From: Palsa-739 sp035532535
GTDB taxonomy: Bacteria; Actinomycetota; Thermoleophilia; Gaiellales; Gaiellaceae
Reading direction: 5' to 3'
Assembly (NCBI GenBank): GCA_035532535.1
Contig: DATKQT010000031.1
Location: 52,536-116,535, forward strand
DNA length: 64,000 nucleotides
Under the pieces are notes generated by a model. It was not told the DNA's origin, did not search any database, and saw nothing but the letters and a program-made list of their open reading frames with translations. The translations under genes were made by a program, and so were the position numbers. Below are positions 7,665 to 15,492 of the stretch, one piece after another (position 1 is the first letter of the stretch; each line of letters begins with the position of its first letter).

Positions 7665-8385
7665 AACCGCGCGCGAGCGAGGCCGGATCGAGACCACTCG
7701 CGGTCGAGATGTCCGAACTGCCTAGGAGGACGGCACCCGGCTTCGGGGCGCGGGCGGCGACGAGCGTCGGTCTCCAGTCGACACCGGCCTCGACGCGCAG
7801 ATACCTGAGGCGCCGCCAGGAGCGCAGGTAGGTCGTCGGGTCGACCGCGCCGTCGTAGCCGCGATCGAGCATGCCGACCGGATGGATCTCGAAGTCGATG
7901 TGGTACGGCGTTCCCACCGCGTCGCCGGTGTCACCGACGAAACCGAGGACGTCGCCCGCGTGCACGATCGCGCCGTTCACGGCGAGCGGCGAGTACGCGG
8001 ACAGGTGCGCGTAGTAGAAGTCGTTCCCGCGATCGTCGCGGAGCCACAGCCTCCATCCTCCGATCCCGTTCCATCCGACGGAGAAGACAACGCCGTGCGC
8101 AACTGCGAGCACGGGCGTGCCGAGCGGCGCGAAGATGTCATCGCCGTGATGCCAGCCGCCGGAGACGTCCGGGCGGGAGGCGCCGAAGGTATCGGCGACC
8201 CACTTGACGCCGAAGACGGGAAACGCGTAGCCCCGTTCGCCGAGCGCGGGCAGCATCGTCGGGGGCAGATTCGGCGCCGCGGCGGCGGGCGCGACGACGA
8301 TCGTCGGGATCGGCGATTTCGGCGTCGCCGCCGTCGCGGTGAGCGCAAAGAAGAGCGCTCCGGCGGTGAGCGCAAGGAGCCTCAC
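7630..8385 (-). CDS. Secreted M23 family metallopeptidase-like protein
   Basis: A 251-residue exported protein with a signal peptide (MRLLALTAGALFFALTATAA). The M23 (LytM/peptidase M23B) fold follows: GGWHHGDDIFAPLGTPV carries the HxxxD zinc ligand pair, HAGDVLGFVGDTGDA and TPYHIDFEIHP (HxDF in place of the usual HLHFE) the third ligand region. Such proteins cleave peptidoglycan cross-links or, if degenerate, activate amidases. The GTG start lies one base after the stop of the upstream gene. It ends with a Ser/Arg tail overlapping the YtxH-like gene. Confidence 0.8.
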   Translation of the reverse strand: MRLLALTAGALFFALTATAATPKSPIPTIVVAPAAAAPNLPPTMLPALGERGYAFPVFGVKWVADTFGASRPDVSGGWHHGDDIFAPLGTPVLAVAHGVVFSVGWNGIGGWRLWLRDDRGNDFYYAHLSAYSPLAVNGAIVHAGDVLGFVGDTGDAVGTPYHIDFEIHPVGMLDRGYDGAVDPTTYLRSWRRLRYLRVEAGVDWRPTLVAARAPKPGAVLLGSSDISTASGLDPASLARGFSSTSRSRPGT

Positions 8386-8386
8386 C

Positions 8387-8776
8387 TCAGGAGCCGAGGT
8401 GTTCGCGCGCGAACGTGCGGAACCGTGCCCGTGTCTCCTCGTCCGGGCCGAGTGAGCCTTCGTCGTCGTACTTCGGGTCGGCGGCCACCTCTTCGGCGAC
8501 CGCCCGCACCTCGGCCGTGAGCGCTGCGCGGTGCTCCGGATTGCGCATCAGCGTCTCGATCCAGCTCTCCGATCCGTCGTACCCCGGCACGTCGTTCTCG
8601 AAGAGCAGCCTGCCGAGGAGAATGCCGCAGCGGATGTAGGCGAACGTGCGGAACGCCAGGAGCCGGTGCGGTGACTCGACGAGCGCCGCGATGTCCTCGT
8701 TCTCGCGCTCGATGCGCGCCACGATGCCGCCGATCGGCTCGTCGACGAGCGGAATCCAGAGATCGTCCGCTGCCAT
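8387..8776 (-). CDS. Hypothetical protein, 129 residues
   Basis: I do not recognise this family. It is soluble and acidic, starting MAADDLWIPLVDEPIGGIVA, with a helical middle (SPHRLLAFRTFAYIRCGILL) and an acidic C-terminus. The ATG is used because longer in-frame versions run into the TauE-like gene. It lies between the TauE/SafE-like pair and the M23 peptidase gene, one base from the latter, so probably belongs to the same minus-strand operon. Confidence 0.65.
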   Translation of the reverse strand: MAADDLWIPLVDEPIGGIVARIERENEDIAALVESPHRLLAFRTFAYIRCGILLGRLLFENDVPGYDGSESWIETLMRNPEHRAALTAEVRAVAEEVAADPKYDDEGSLGPDEETRARFRTFAREHLGS

Positions 8777-8784
8777 GGTCTGGA

Positions 8785-9153
8785 TTATGGCCGTTTCGTC
8801 TTGGTACGCCACGCGATCTGGGCCGCCGTGGCGATGAGGACGACGGCAAACAGCTTGCGGAGCGTCGCCTCGGGGACGCTCTGAGCCAGCCTGGCACCAC
8901 CGAAGGCCGCGCCGATCGATGCGATGCCGATCACGAGCGCGCTTTGCCACCGGACGTTGCCGTGCCGCTGCTGGCGCCAGACCCCGACGAGGACGGTGGG
9001 AATGATCGCAAGCAGGGACGTCGCCTCCGCGTGCAGCTGCGTGAGACCGAGCCACGTCAGCGTCGGCACAAACAGGATCCCGCCTCCGACGCCGAACAGG
9101 CCCGAGAGAACACCGGCGACGAGCCCGAGGATGACGGCGAGGACGTACGTCAT
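8785..9153 (-). CDS. TauE/SafE-like half-transporter, second of a pair
   Basis: A 122-residue membrane protein starting MTYVLAVILGLVAGVLSGLFGVGGG. The GxFGVGGG motif in the first helix pair is the hallmark of the sulfite exporter TauE/SafE family, normally about 250 residues with two such repeats. Here each repeat is encoded by its own gene. The ATG overlaps the stop of the first half (ATGA). Likely moves a sulfur-containing or organic anion; substrate unknown. Confidence 0.8.
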   Translation of the reverse strand: MTYVLAVILGLVAGVLSGLFGVGGGILFVPTLTWLGLTQLHAEATSLLAIIPTVLVGVWRQQRHGNVRWQSALVIGIASIGAAFGGARLAQSVPEATLRKLFAVVLIATAAQIAWRTKTKRP

Positions 9154-9494
9154 TTCACGAGCAGGTCGATGGCGATGCCCACCAGCAGCACCGCAAAGGC
9201 GTACGAGAGCGTGCGCACGTGGAGTCGCTGGTGCAAGGACGCGCCGCCGAGGGCGCCGACGGCGGCGGGAACGCCGAGCAGCGCCGCGTAGTTCGCCTGC
9301 ACGTCGCCGTGGAACAGGTATGCGACGACGCCGGCGGTGGCGGTGAGCCCGATCGCCGCGAGCGACGTCGCACTCGCGGAGCGCATGTCCCACCGGCCGA
9401 CGAGCAGGAGCAGCGGAACGATGATGATGCCGCCGCCGACCCCGAAGAGCGCGCTGAAGAACCCGGCCGCCAGACCGATCAGGACCAGGCGCAC
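9150..9494 (-). CDS. TauE/SafE-like half-transporter, first of a pair
   Basis: A 114-residue membrane protein starting with a GTG (MRLVLIGLAAGFFSALFGVGGG), again with the TauE/SafE motif and three to four hydrophobic segments. Together the two halves equal one normal transporter, so they probably assemble as a heterodimer. A TAGCAT -10 lies six bases before the GTG, implying a leaderless transcript for the operon. Confidence 0.8.
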   Translation of the reverse strand: MRLVLIGLAAGFFSALFGVGGGIIIVPLLLLVGRWDMRSASATSLAAIGLTATAGVVAYLFHGDVQANYAALLGVPAAVGALGGASLHQRLHVRTLSYAFAVLLVGIAIDLLVK

Positions 9495-9499
9495 CGACC

Positions 9500-9506
9500 T
9501 ATGCTA
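9500..9506. promoter_or_regulatory. Overlapping divergent -10 boxes (otsB leader and TauE pair)
   Basis: TATGCT reads on the plus strand (9500-9505) and TAGCAT on the minus strand (9506-9501). The plus-strand box would start a transcript near 9511, exactly where the closing stem of the otsB leader begins. Confidence 0.45.
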
Positions 9507-9509
9507 GTA

Positions 9510-9674
9510 GGGGTCTGCCCTGGAGGTTCGGTAGTGCTCTGCCGCGCGAAAGCCAAGCTGCGCAAGGACGCAGGGAGCGTTCGTAGCCGTGGCTACGGAC
9601 GCGACCGAGGACGCCGCGATGCGACGGTTTGCAGCCGGCAGAGTGCTGCCGCTACCTTCCGGGCGAGCCCCTAG
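9510..9674 (+). promoter_or_regulatory. Structured 5' leader of otsB, candidate cis-regulatory RNA
   Basis: About 165 bases with nested pairing. The closing helix joins 9510-9520 to 9661-9671 (eight Watson-Crick and two wobble pairs). CTCTGCCG (9537-9544) can pair with CGGCAGAG (9636-9643), and GGTAG (9530-9534) with CTACC (9652-9656). Local hairpins are CTGCG/CGCAG at 9558-9573 and an 11-bp arm at 9578-9601. A competing hairpin CGGCAG/CTGCCG (9636-9651) excludes the long-range pairing. The closing helix ends three bases before the otsB ATG. I cannot assign it to a known riboswitch class. Confidence 0.5.
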
Positions 9675-10385
9675 ATGGCCGCACTCCTGCAGCGGCTCTC
9701 GGCGGAGCCGCAGCTGGCCGGCCTCTTCCTCGATTTCGACGGCGTGCTGGCGCCGATCGTAGAGCGGCCGGACGATGCGCATCTCCCGTCCGAGACTCGC
9801 AAGGAGCTCGAGCGCCTCGTCGCGCGATACGCGCTCGTCGCGGTCGTATCGGGGCGCGCCGGTGACGACGTGCGACGGCGCGTCGGCGTCGACGGCGTCG
9901 TGATCGCGGGCTCACACGGCCTCGAGCTCGACCTGGAGGCCGAGGCCTGGCGCGAAACCGTCGAGGCGTTCGCCGACGCGGCCCGGTGGCCGGACACGGA
10001 GCGCAAGGGCCTTACCGCGTCGTTCCACTACCGCACGGCCACCGACGAGCCGGCTGCGGTGGCGGCGCTCGAAGGACTGGCGGAGCGTGCGCGTGAGGCC
10101 GGCCTGAAGGCGCGCTTCGGCCGCAAGGTGCTCGAGGTGCTCCCGCCGCTCGAAGCGAACAAGGGCACGGCCGTGCGACACCTGCTCGGCGGCGCAGGAT
10201 TGGACCGCGCACTCGTGGCCGGCGACGACGCGACCGATCTCGACGCGTTCCGCGCGCTCGATGGACTCGAGCTCGCCGTTCGTGTCGCGGTCGCGGCAGC
10301 CGAGTCGCCGCCCGAGCTGCGCGCCGCGGCCGACATCGTCGTCGGAAGCACGGACGAGCTCCTGGCGTTGCTGCGGACGCTGTGA
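9675..10385 (+). CDS. otsB: Trehalose-6-phosphate phosphatase
   Basis: Removes phosphate from trehalose-6-phosphate in the osmoprotectant pathway. HAD fold: motif I FLDFDGVLAPI (nucleophile Asp plus general acid), motif II VSGR, the conserved SHGLELDLEA cap loop, catalytic Lys in NKGTAVRHLL, and motif IV AGDDATDLDAFRAL. At 236 residues it is normal. No otsA is adjacent. There is no Shine-Dalgarno; the ATG follows directly on the structured leader. Confidence 0.93.
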   Translation: MAALLQRLSAEPQLAGLFLDFDGVLAPIVERPDDAHLPSETRKELERLVARYALVAVVSGRAGDDVRRRVGVDGVVIAGSHGLELDLEAEAWRETVEAFADAARWPDTERKGLTASFHYRTATDEPAAVAALEGLAERAREAGLKARFGRKVLEVLPPLEANKGTAVRHLLGGAGLDRALVAGDDATDLDAFRALDGLELAVRVAVAAAESPPELRAAADIVVGSTDELLALLRTL

Positions 10386-10389
10386 CGAC

Positions 10390-10710
10390 TCAGGCCTTGT
10401 GAACCTTGACCGCGGTGCCGTAGGCGCAGATCTCGGTCCAGTTCGCGCCCATCTCCGAGGTGTCGAAGCGCATGGCGATGATCGCGTTCGCGCCTTTCGC
10501 TTCCGCCTCCTGCGACATCCGCTCCATCACCTCATGGCGACTGTCGACGAGCGCCTTCGTCATTCCCTTCAGCTCACCGCCGAGGATCGACTTCAGCTGC
10601 GCGCCGATCTGCGAGCCGACGTTGCGGGAGCGCACGGTCAGCCCCATCACCTCGCCGAACACCTCGTCCACCGTGTAGCCCGGAATGTCGTTCATCGTCG
10701 TGACGATCAT
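10390..10710 (-). CDS. YbjQ/UPF0145 family protein
   Basis: A 106-residue protein of the YbjQ (putative heavy-metal-binding) family, pentamer-forming in known structures. Typical features are MIVTTMNDIPGYTV at the start, the GLTVRSRNVGSQIGAQLKSI segment, and GANAIIAMRFDTSEMG. The biochemical role of the family is not established. The ATG overlaps the stop of the decarboxylase gene (ATGA), so it is the last gene of a polX-decarboxylase-ybjQ operon. It ends four bases from the convergent otsB stop. Confidence 0.88.
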   Translation of the reverse strand: MIVTTMNDIPGYTVDEVFGEVMGLTVRSRNVGSQIGAQLKSILGGELKGMTKALVDSRHEVMERMSQEAEAKGANAIIAMRFDTSEMGANWTEICAYGTAVKVHKA

Positions 10711-11993
10711 CGGTTCAACACCTCCCATGCGCGGCGCACGTCGTCTTCTGTCGTGCGCGCATTGCCGATAGCCAACCTGAGCACGTAGCGGCCGTCGAGC
10801 CGCGTGTGCGAGAGAAAGATCTCACCGCTGCGATTCGCGCGCTCGACGATCGCCTCGTTCTCCTCGTCCGTGCCGTTGCGGCGGAACGCGACGAGCGAGA
10901 AGCGCAGCGGCGCGACGAGCTCCCAGTCCGGGTCCGCCTCGACCCAGTCCGCGAACAGGCGGGCGAGGCGGATGTGCTCACGGTGCATCGCGCGCAGCCC
11001 CTCGGCGCCGTAGCAGCGGAGCACGGCCCAGAGCTTGAGCGAGCGGAAGCGACGGCCCAGCGCCGGCCCGTACTCGGAGAGCGCGTATGCATCCTCGGGT
11101 GTGCGTAGGTATTCGGGGACGAGCGAGAACGCCTCGCGGAACTCGTCCGGACGCGACGTCCAGAGCAACGAGCAGTCGACCGGGACGAGCAGCCATTTGT
11201 GCGGATTGACGACGAGCGAGTCCGCGAGCTCCACACCGTCCTGCGACCAGCGCTCCTCGTCGAGGATCCATGACGACCCCGCGTACGCTGCGTCCACGTG
11301 CACCCACGCGCCCGCCGCATGAGCGCGTTCAGCGAGCGCACGCACGGGGTCGACGGAAGCGAACGAGGTCGTGCCCACCGTTGGGACGACCACGGCGACG
11401 TCGGAGAAGTCGAGCCCGTCGGCGCGCATGCGCAGCTCGTCGTCGACCGACACCTTGCGCAGCACCATGCCGAGCATGCGTGCGGCCTTCTCCACGGACG
11501 AGTGCGCGTGCTCGGAGCAAACAACGACGTTCCGCCTCGTCACGTACCGGGCGGCGATGAGGGCAGCCATCGTCGCGGTGGAAGCGGTGTCCTCGATGTG
11601 GCCGTGCCAGCCTTCCGGCAGGCCGAGCAGCTGCCGGACCCAGTCGACCGTGCGCAGTTCGAGCTCGGTCGACGCCGGAGACGATCGCCAGTTGAGCGCA
11701 ACTTGCTGCATGGCGGACGCGAGGAGCTCGGCGAGGATGCCCGGCTCCGACGCCGTCACCGCGAAGTACGCGAAGAAGCGCGGATGCTGCCAGTTCGTCA
11801 GCGCGGGGACGATGAGCTCGTCGAGGTCGGCCAGGACGTTCGCGAACGGCTCGCCGTGCTCCGGCGCGGAGTCCGGCAGCTTCGCGGTCAGCTCGCCGGG
11901 CCGCACCTGCGCGAGCACGGGGAGCTCGCCGACGCGGTCGAGGTAGCCGGCAGCCCAGTCGACGGCGGCGTACCCGTCCTCGCGAAACGTCAT
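10707..11993 (-). CDS. Pyridoxal-dependent aromatic-amino-acid-type decarboxylase
   Basis: A 428-residue group II decarboxylase (DDC/TyrDC/Glu-decarboxylase superfamily). The PLP lysine is in NPHKWLLVPVDCS; the conserved HVDAAYAGSSWI holds the Asp that pairs with the pyridine nitrogen, and NWQHPRFFAYF is the substrate-cap segment of aromatic decarboxylases. It likely releases CO2 from an aromatic L-amino acid. The ATG overlaps the polX stop (ATGA); the longer in-frame reading is a polX shadow. Substrate (Trp, Tyr, Phe or DOPA) cannot be fixed. Confidence 0.9.
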   Translation of the reverse strand: MTFREDGYAAVDWAAGYLDRVGELPVLAQVRPGELTAKLPDSAPEHGEPFANVLADLDELIVPALTNWQHPRFFAYFAVTASEPGILAELLASAMQQVALNWRSSPASTELELRTVDWVRQLLGLPEGWHGHIEDTASTATMAALIAARYVTRRNVVVCSEHAHSSVEKAARMLGMVLRKVSVDDELRMRADGLDFSDVAVVVPTVGTTSFASVDPVRALAERAHAAGAWVHVDAAYAGSSWILDEERWSQDGVELADSLVVNPHKWLLVPVDCSLLWTSRPDEFREAFSLVPEYLRTPEDAYALSEYGPALGRRFRSLKLWAVLRCYGAEGLRAMHREHIRLARLFADWVEADPDWELVAPLRFSLVAFRRNGTDEENEAIVERANRSGEIFLSHTRLDGRYVLRLAIGNARTTEDDVRRAWEVLNR

Positions 11994-13702
11994 CGCTTCC
12001 GCCGCAGCTTCTGGAAGCGGCTCCACGGCTGCGTGTTCAGCAGGTCGTCCTTCGTCAGCCAGCCACGGCGTGCCTGTCCGATCCCGAACTCGACATAGCC
12101 CTGCGCACGAATCTGGTGCGCGTCGGAGTTGACGACGAGCTTCAACCCCGCCTCCTTTGCGGCGCGCGCGTAGACGTCGCGCAGGTCGAGCCGGTCGGGC
12201 TGGCCGTTGATCTCGAGCACGACGCCGGTCTCCAGCGCCTTCTCGATCACACGCCCGACGTCGACCTCGCGCGGGCCGCGCTTTCCGATCCGCCGGCCGG
12301 TGAGGTGGCCGATGCAGTCGACATACGGGTTGTCCATCGCCTCGAGCACGCGCTCCGTCGGACGCGTATGCGGCGCCTGGTGCACGGAGGCGACGACCCA
12401 ATCGAGCCCCGCGAGATCCTCGGGCGAGACGTCGACCTCGCCGTTCGAGCGGATGTTCGCCTCGACGCCGGCGAGGATGCGCAGCTTCGGAAAGCGCCGG
12501 CGCACGGCTTCGATCTCGTCGAGTTGCGCGGCGAGACGGCCTTCCCGGAGATAGTGCGAGTGGTCGGTGATGGCGTAGTAGTCGTACCCGCGCGCCGCGG
12601 CCGCCGCGACCATCTCCTCGAGCGTGTTCTTGCCGTCCGCGGACCAGCTCGTGTGCGTATGCAGGTCGCCGCGCAGATCGGAGAGCTCGACGAGCGTGGG
12701 TAATTCGCCGCGCCGCGCGGCGTCGAGCTCGCCGTGGTTCTCGCGCAGCTCCGGCGGAATCGGCTGATAGCCGAGGAACTCATACAACGCGTCCTCGTCC
12801 TCCGTCGCGAAGACGTCGCCGGTCTCCACCGTCGTAACCCCGTACTCGGAGATGGAAAAGCCGCGCTTCACAGCCGCTTCACGCATCGCGACGTTGTGGT
12901 CCTTCGACCCGGTGAAGTGCTGCAGCAGGTTGCCGAACGACTCCGGCGGGACGACCCGCAGATCGAAGCGCAACCCCTGCCGGGACACGACGGTCGCCTT
13001 CGTGTCGCCGTGCGCCGCCACCTCGATGACCCACGGAAGCTGCGTGAAGTAGGCCGTCAGCTCGGCCGGTTCCGTCGCCGTCGCGATGATGTCCAGGTCG
13101 CGGAAGGTCTCCTTGCGGCGGCGCACCGAGCCCGCCTCGGACACGGCGACGGCGGCGCGATGCTCGCGCAGCTCGGCAACCGCCGCCTGCACCGCGGGCA
13201 GCCCGTCCCCGAGCAGCTTCCGACCATCGTCGGGGTTCTGCGCCTGGAACGCGAGCGCCTTGAGGATCTTCTCTTCGCTCTTCGGGCCGAGGCCGGTGAG
13301 CGTTCGCAGCCGCTCGGTCTCCGCCGCCTCCTTCAGGCCGGCGAGCGTCGTCACGTCGAGCTCCCGCCAGATGCGGGCCGCGGTCTTCGGGCCGAGCCCG
13401 GGGAGGTGCATGAACGCGATGACGTCGGGCGGGACGAGCTTGCGGCGCTTTGCGAGCGCCTCGATGTCACCGGTCTCGACGATCTGGACGATCTTCTCCT
13501 CGATCGTCTTGCCGATGCCCTGCAGCTCCTTGGCTCGGCCGGCGAGCGCGAGCTGCGCGACCGACGCCGAGGTCTCGCGCATGCGCGTCGCCGCGCGGCG
13601 GTAGGCGAGGACGCGGAAGGACTCGGCCCCCTCGAGCTCCAGCAGGTCCGCCAGGAGATCGAAGTGGTCGGCGACCTCGGTGTTCGCAGGTAGCGCGGCC
13701 AT
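11990..13702 (-). CDS. polX: DNA polymerase/3'-5' exonuclease PolX
   Basis: A 570-residue family X polymerase fused to a PHP nuclease, acting in base-excision and gap repair. N-terminal HhH elements (GLGPKTAARIW, GLGPKSEEKIL), the polymerase palm SVRRRKETFRDLDIIAT with the catalytic acidic residues, then the PHP domain with DLHTHTSWSADG metal ligands and the late NSDAHQ. First gene of its operon. A TATGAT -10 lies eight bases before the ATG, so the transcript is nearly leaderless. Confidence 0.95.
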   Translation of the reverse strand: MAALPANTEVADHFDLLADLLELEGAESFRVLAYRRAATRMRETSASVAQLALAGRAKELQGIGKTIEEKIVQIVETGDIEALAKRRKLVPPDVIAFMHLPGLGPKTAARIWRELDVTTLAGLKEAAETERLRTLTGLGPKSEEKILKALAFQAQNPDDGRKLLGDGLPAVQAAVAELREHRAAVAVSEAGSVRRRKETFRDLDIIATATEPAELTAYFTQLPWVIEVAAHGDTKATVVSRQGLRFDLRVVPPESFGNLLQHFTGSKDHNVAMREAAVKRGFSISEYGVTTVETGDVFATEDEDALYEFLGYQPIPPELRENHGELDAARRGELPTLVELSDLRGDLHTHTSWSADGKNTLEEMVAAAAARGYDYYAITDHSHYLREGRLAAQLDEIEAVRRRFPKLRILAGVEANIRSNGEVDVSPEDLAGLDWVVASVHQAPHTRPTERVLEAMDNPYVDCIGHLTGRRIGKRGPREVDVGRVIEKALETGVVLEINGQPDRLDLRDVYARAAKEAGLKLVVNSDAHQIRAQGYVEFGIGQARRGWLTKDDLLNTQPWSRFQKLRRKR

Positions 13703-13710
13703 GGAAATCG

Positions 13711-13724
13711 ATCATATGTAGCCT
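13711..13724. promoter_or_regulatory. Back-to-back -10 boxes for polX and the mannosyltransferase
   Basis: Within a 30-bp divergent gap, TATGAT (minus strand, 13716-13711) serves polX and TAGCCT (plus strand, 13719-13724) the mannosyltransferase; each lies eight bases from its start codon. Confidence 0.45.
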
Positions 13725-13732
13725 CCATCGAC

Positions 13733-14446
13733 GTGCCGAAGGCGACGATTTGCCTGCCGACCTACAACGAGGCGGCGAACATCGAGGCCATGGTGGGCGC
13801 GCTGGAGCCGCTCGGCGTGGACGTCCTCGTCGTCGACGACAACTCGCCCGACGGGACCGGCGAGATCGCCGACCGGCTCGCCGCCGAGGCCGGCTTCGTC
13901 TCCGTCCTCCACCGTCCGCACAAGGAGGGTCTCGGTCCCGCGTACGTCGCCGGCTTCCGGCGCGCGCTCGTGGACGGGGCCGACCTCATCCTCGAGATGG
14001 ACTGCGACTTCTCCCACGATCCCGCCGACGTGCCGCGACTGATCGCCGCCTGCGAAGCCGGAGCCGACCTCGCGCTCGGCTCGCGCTACGTGCAGGGCGG
14101 CGGGACCGAGCACTGGGGCCACACCCGGCGGCTCGTCTCGACCGGAGGGTCGTGGTACGCCCGCAAGCTGCTCGGGGTCGGCGTTCGCGACCTGACCGGT
14201 GGCTTCAAGTGCTACGGGCGCCGCGTGCTCGAGCGCATCGATCTCGGCGACATCCGCTCGAAGGGCTACGCGTTCCAGATCGAGACGACCTATCGGACGC
14301 TGCGCGCCGGGTTCGACGTGGTCGAGGTGCCGATCATGTTCGCCGACCGCACTGCCGGGCAGTCGAAGATGAGCCCGGCCATCGTCCTCGAGGCCGTGGC
14401 GCGGGTGCCGGCGCTACGGTTGGCGGCGTTGCGAGGGCAGATCTGA
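13733..14446 (+). CDS. Polyprenol monophosphomannose synthase (GT2 family)
   Basis: A 237-residue dolichol-phosphate-mannose-synthase-like GT2 enzyme that moves a sugar from GDP-mannose to polyprenyl phosphate at the inner membrane face. Motifs: ICLPTYNEAANIEAM, VLVVDDNSPDGTGEIAD (nucleotide DxD-like), LILEMDCDFSHDP (DxD with metal), LALGSRYVQGG and FKCYGRRVLE. It has no C-terminal membrane anchor, as in soluble single-domain members. It starts with GTG and overlaps the thioredoxin start by one base (TGATG). Confidence 0.9.
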   Translation: MPKATICLPTYNEAANIEAMVGALEPLGVDVLVVDDNSPDGTGEIADRLAAEAGFVSVLHRPHKEGLGPAYVAGFRRALVDGADLILEMDCDFSHDPADVPRLIAACEAGADLALGSRYVQGGGTEHWGHTRRLVSTGGSWYARKLLGVGVRDLTGGFKCYGRRVLERIDLGDIRSKGYAFQIETTYRTLRAGFDVVEVPIMFADRTAGQSKMSPAIVLEAVARVPALRLAALRGQI

Positions 14447-14769
14447 TGCGCGAGCTCGACATCCTCACCTTCGACGACGCCGTCGCGGGTAGCCCCGTGC
14501 TCGTCGACTTCTGGGCGCCGTGGTGCAGACCGTGCAAGGCGCTGGAGCCGATCCTCGCCGAGCTCGAGGCGACCGTCCCCGTCGCGCGTGTGAACGTCGA
14601 CGAGCATCCGGCGATCGGCGCGCGCTACGACGTGCTCTCGATCCCGACCGTGATCCTGTTCGCCGGCGGCGCGCCAGTCGGGTCGATGGTGGGCATCCGC
14701 CCACGTGCCCACTTCGACCACTGGCTATCCGAAATGCTCCCAGCCGCCCAGCGCGACGTTGACGCCTGA
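14446..14769 (+). CDS. Thioredoxin-like protein
   Basis: A 107-residue thioredoxin fold. The active site is FWAPWCRPCKALEP, with Arg-Pro between the cysteines instead of Gly-Pro, which changes redox potential in studied variants. The cis-Pro loop SIPTVILF is intact. It is coupled to the mannosyltransferase gene (TGATG). Its last 45 bases overlap the end of the convergent thiL. The redox partner is unknown. Confidence 0.9.
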   Translation: MRELDILTFDDAVAGSPVLVDFWAPWCRPCKALEPILAELEATVPVARVNVDEHPAIGARYDVLSIPTVILFAGGAPVGSMVGIRPRAHFDHWLSEMLPAAQRDVDA

Positions 14770-15492
14770 GCCCTCCTCGCAGCGGCCGATGACGGTGAAG
14801 TCGAGCGGGTCGGGCGTCGCCGCAAGCAGCTCGTAGTCCTCGCCGAACTCGAGATCGGCGAGCGTCGCGCCCTCCGCGAGCGGCACGCGCTCGAGGTCGA
14901 TGACCAGGCGACAGCCCGAGCGCTCGGCGATGTGACCCGCGTCCGGACCGAGACCGTCGGAGATGTCGAGCATCGCGTGCGCGGCCGCGGCGAGGCGGCG
15001 GCCCGCATCGAGTCGAAGCGGCGGCAGCGCAAGACGTCCGGCCCGGAACGCGGCTCCCGCGGCGCCGAGCGGCCCCGTGACGACGAGGAGGTCTCCGGGC
15101 ACGGCGCCCGCACGGCCGGGCACACGCTCCGCGCGCCCGATCGCGGTGACACTGAGCACGACCGAGTCGGCTCGCGTGGTATCGCCGCCGCGAATGGGGA
15201 CGCCCGCTTCGTTCAGTCCCTCGTACAGCTCGACCGCATGGTCGAGGCTTGGGGTCGCAAGGCTGACGATGAGCGCGATCGGGTCGGCACCGGACGCTGC
15301 GAGATCGCTGAGGTTGACGGCAGCCGCACGATGGCCGAGCTCGCGCCACGAGAGTAGGTCGAAGCGAAAATGGACGCCCTGGACGAGCGTGTCCTGCGTC
15401 ACGACGAGCCCTTCGATCTGCGCAGCGTCGTGCTCGACCCCGACGATGAGCCCGCGGCGCTCGAGCTCGCCGAGGAGCTCGAACTCCTTCAC
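14725..15492 (-). CDS. thiL: Thiamine-monophosphate kinase, compact form
   Basis: Phosphorylates TMP to the cofactor TPP. Motifs of the PurM-like fold: VVTQDTLVQGVHF, AAAVNLSDLAASGADP, IRGGDTTRADSVVLSVTAIG and AMLDISDGLGPDAGHIA. At 255 residues it is 50-70 shorter than usual, and the normal GDDAAV metal loop reads VEHDAAQIE. The GTG start overlaps the thiM stop (GTGA), which fixes it; longer frames are thiM shadows. Third gene of the TPP-controlled operon. Confidence 0.85.
   Translation of the reverse strand: MKEFELLGELERRGLIVGVEHDAAQIEGLVVTQDTLVQGVHFRFDLLSWRELGHRAAAVNLSDLAASGADPIALIVSLATPSLDHAVELYEGLNEAGVPIRGGDTTRADSVVLSVTAIGRAERVPGRAGAVPGDLLVVTGPLGAAGAAFRAGRLALPPLRLDAGRRLAAAAHAMLDISDGLGPDAGHIAERSGCRLVIDLERVPLAEGATLADLEFGEDYELLAATPDPLDFTVIGRCEEGSGVNVALGGWEHFG

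Noticed and set aside
9541..9601. otsB leader as a c-di-GMP-I (GEMM) or c-di-AMP riboswitch
   Set aside because: A GAAAGCC and a GACGCA resemble pieces of the GEMM core, but the order, hairpin sizes and receptor do not fit; I could not support a class assignment.
11994..12401. N-terminal extension of the decarboxylase frame into polX
   Set aside because: Arg-rich shadow sequence; the ATGA overlap at 11990-11993 gives the normal family start.
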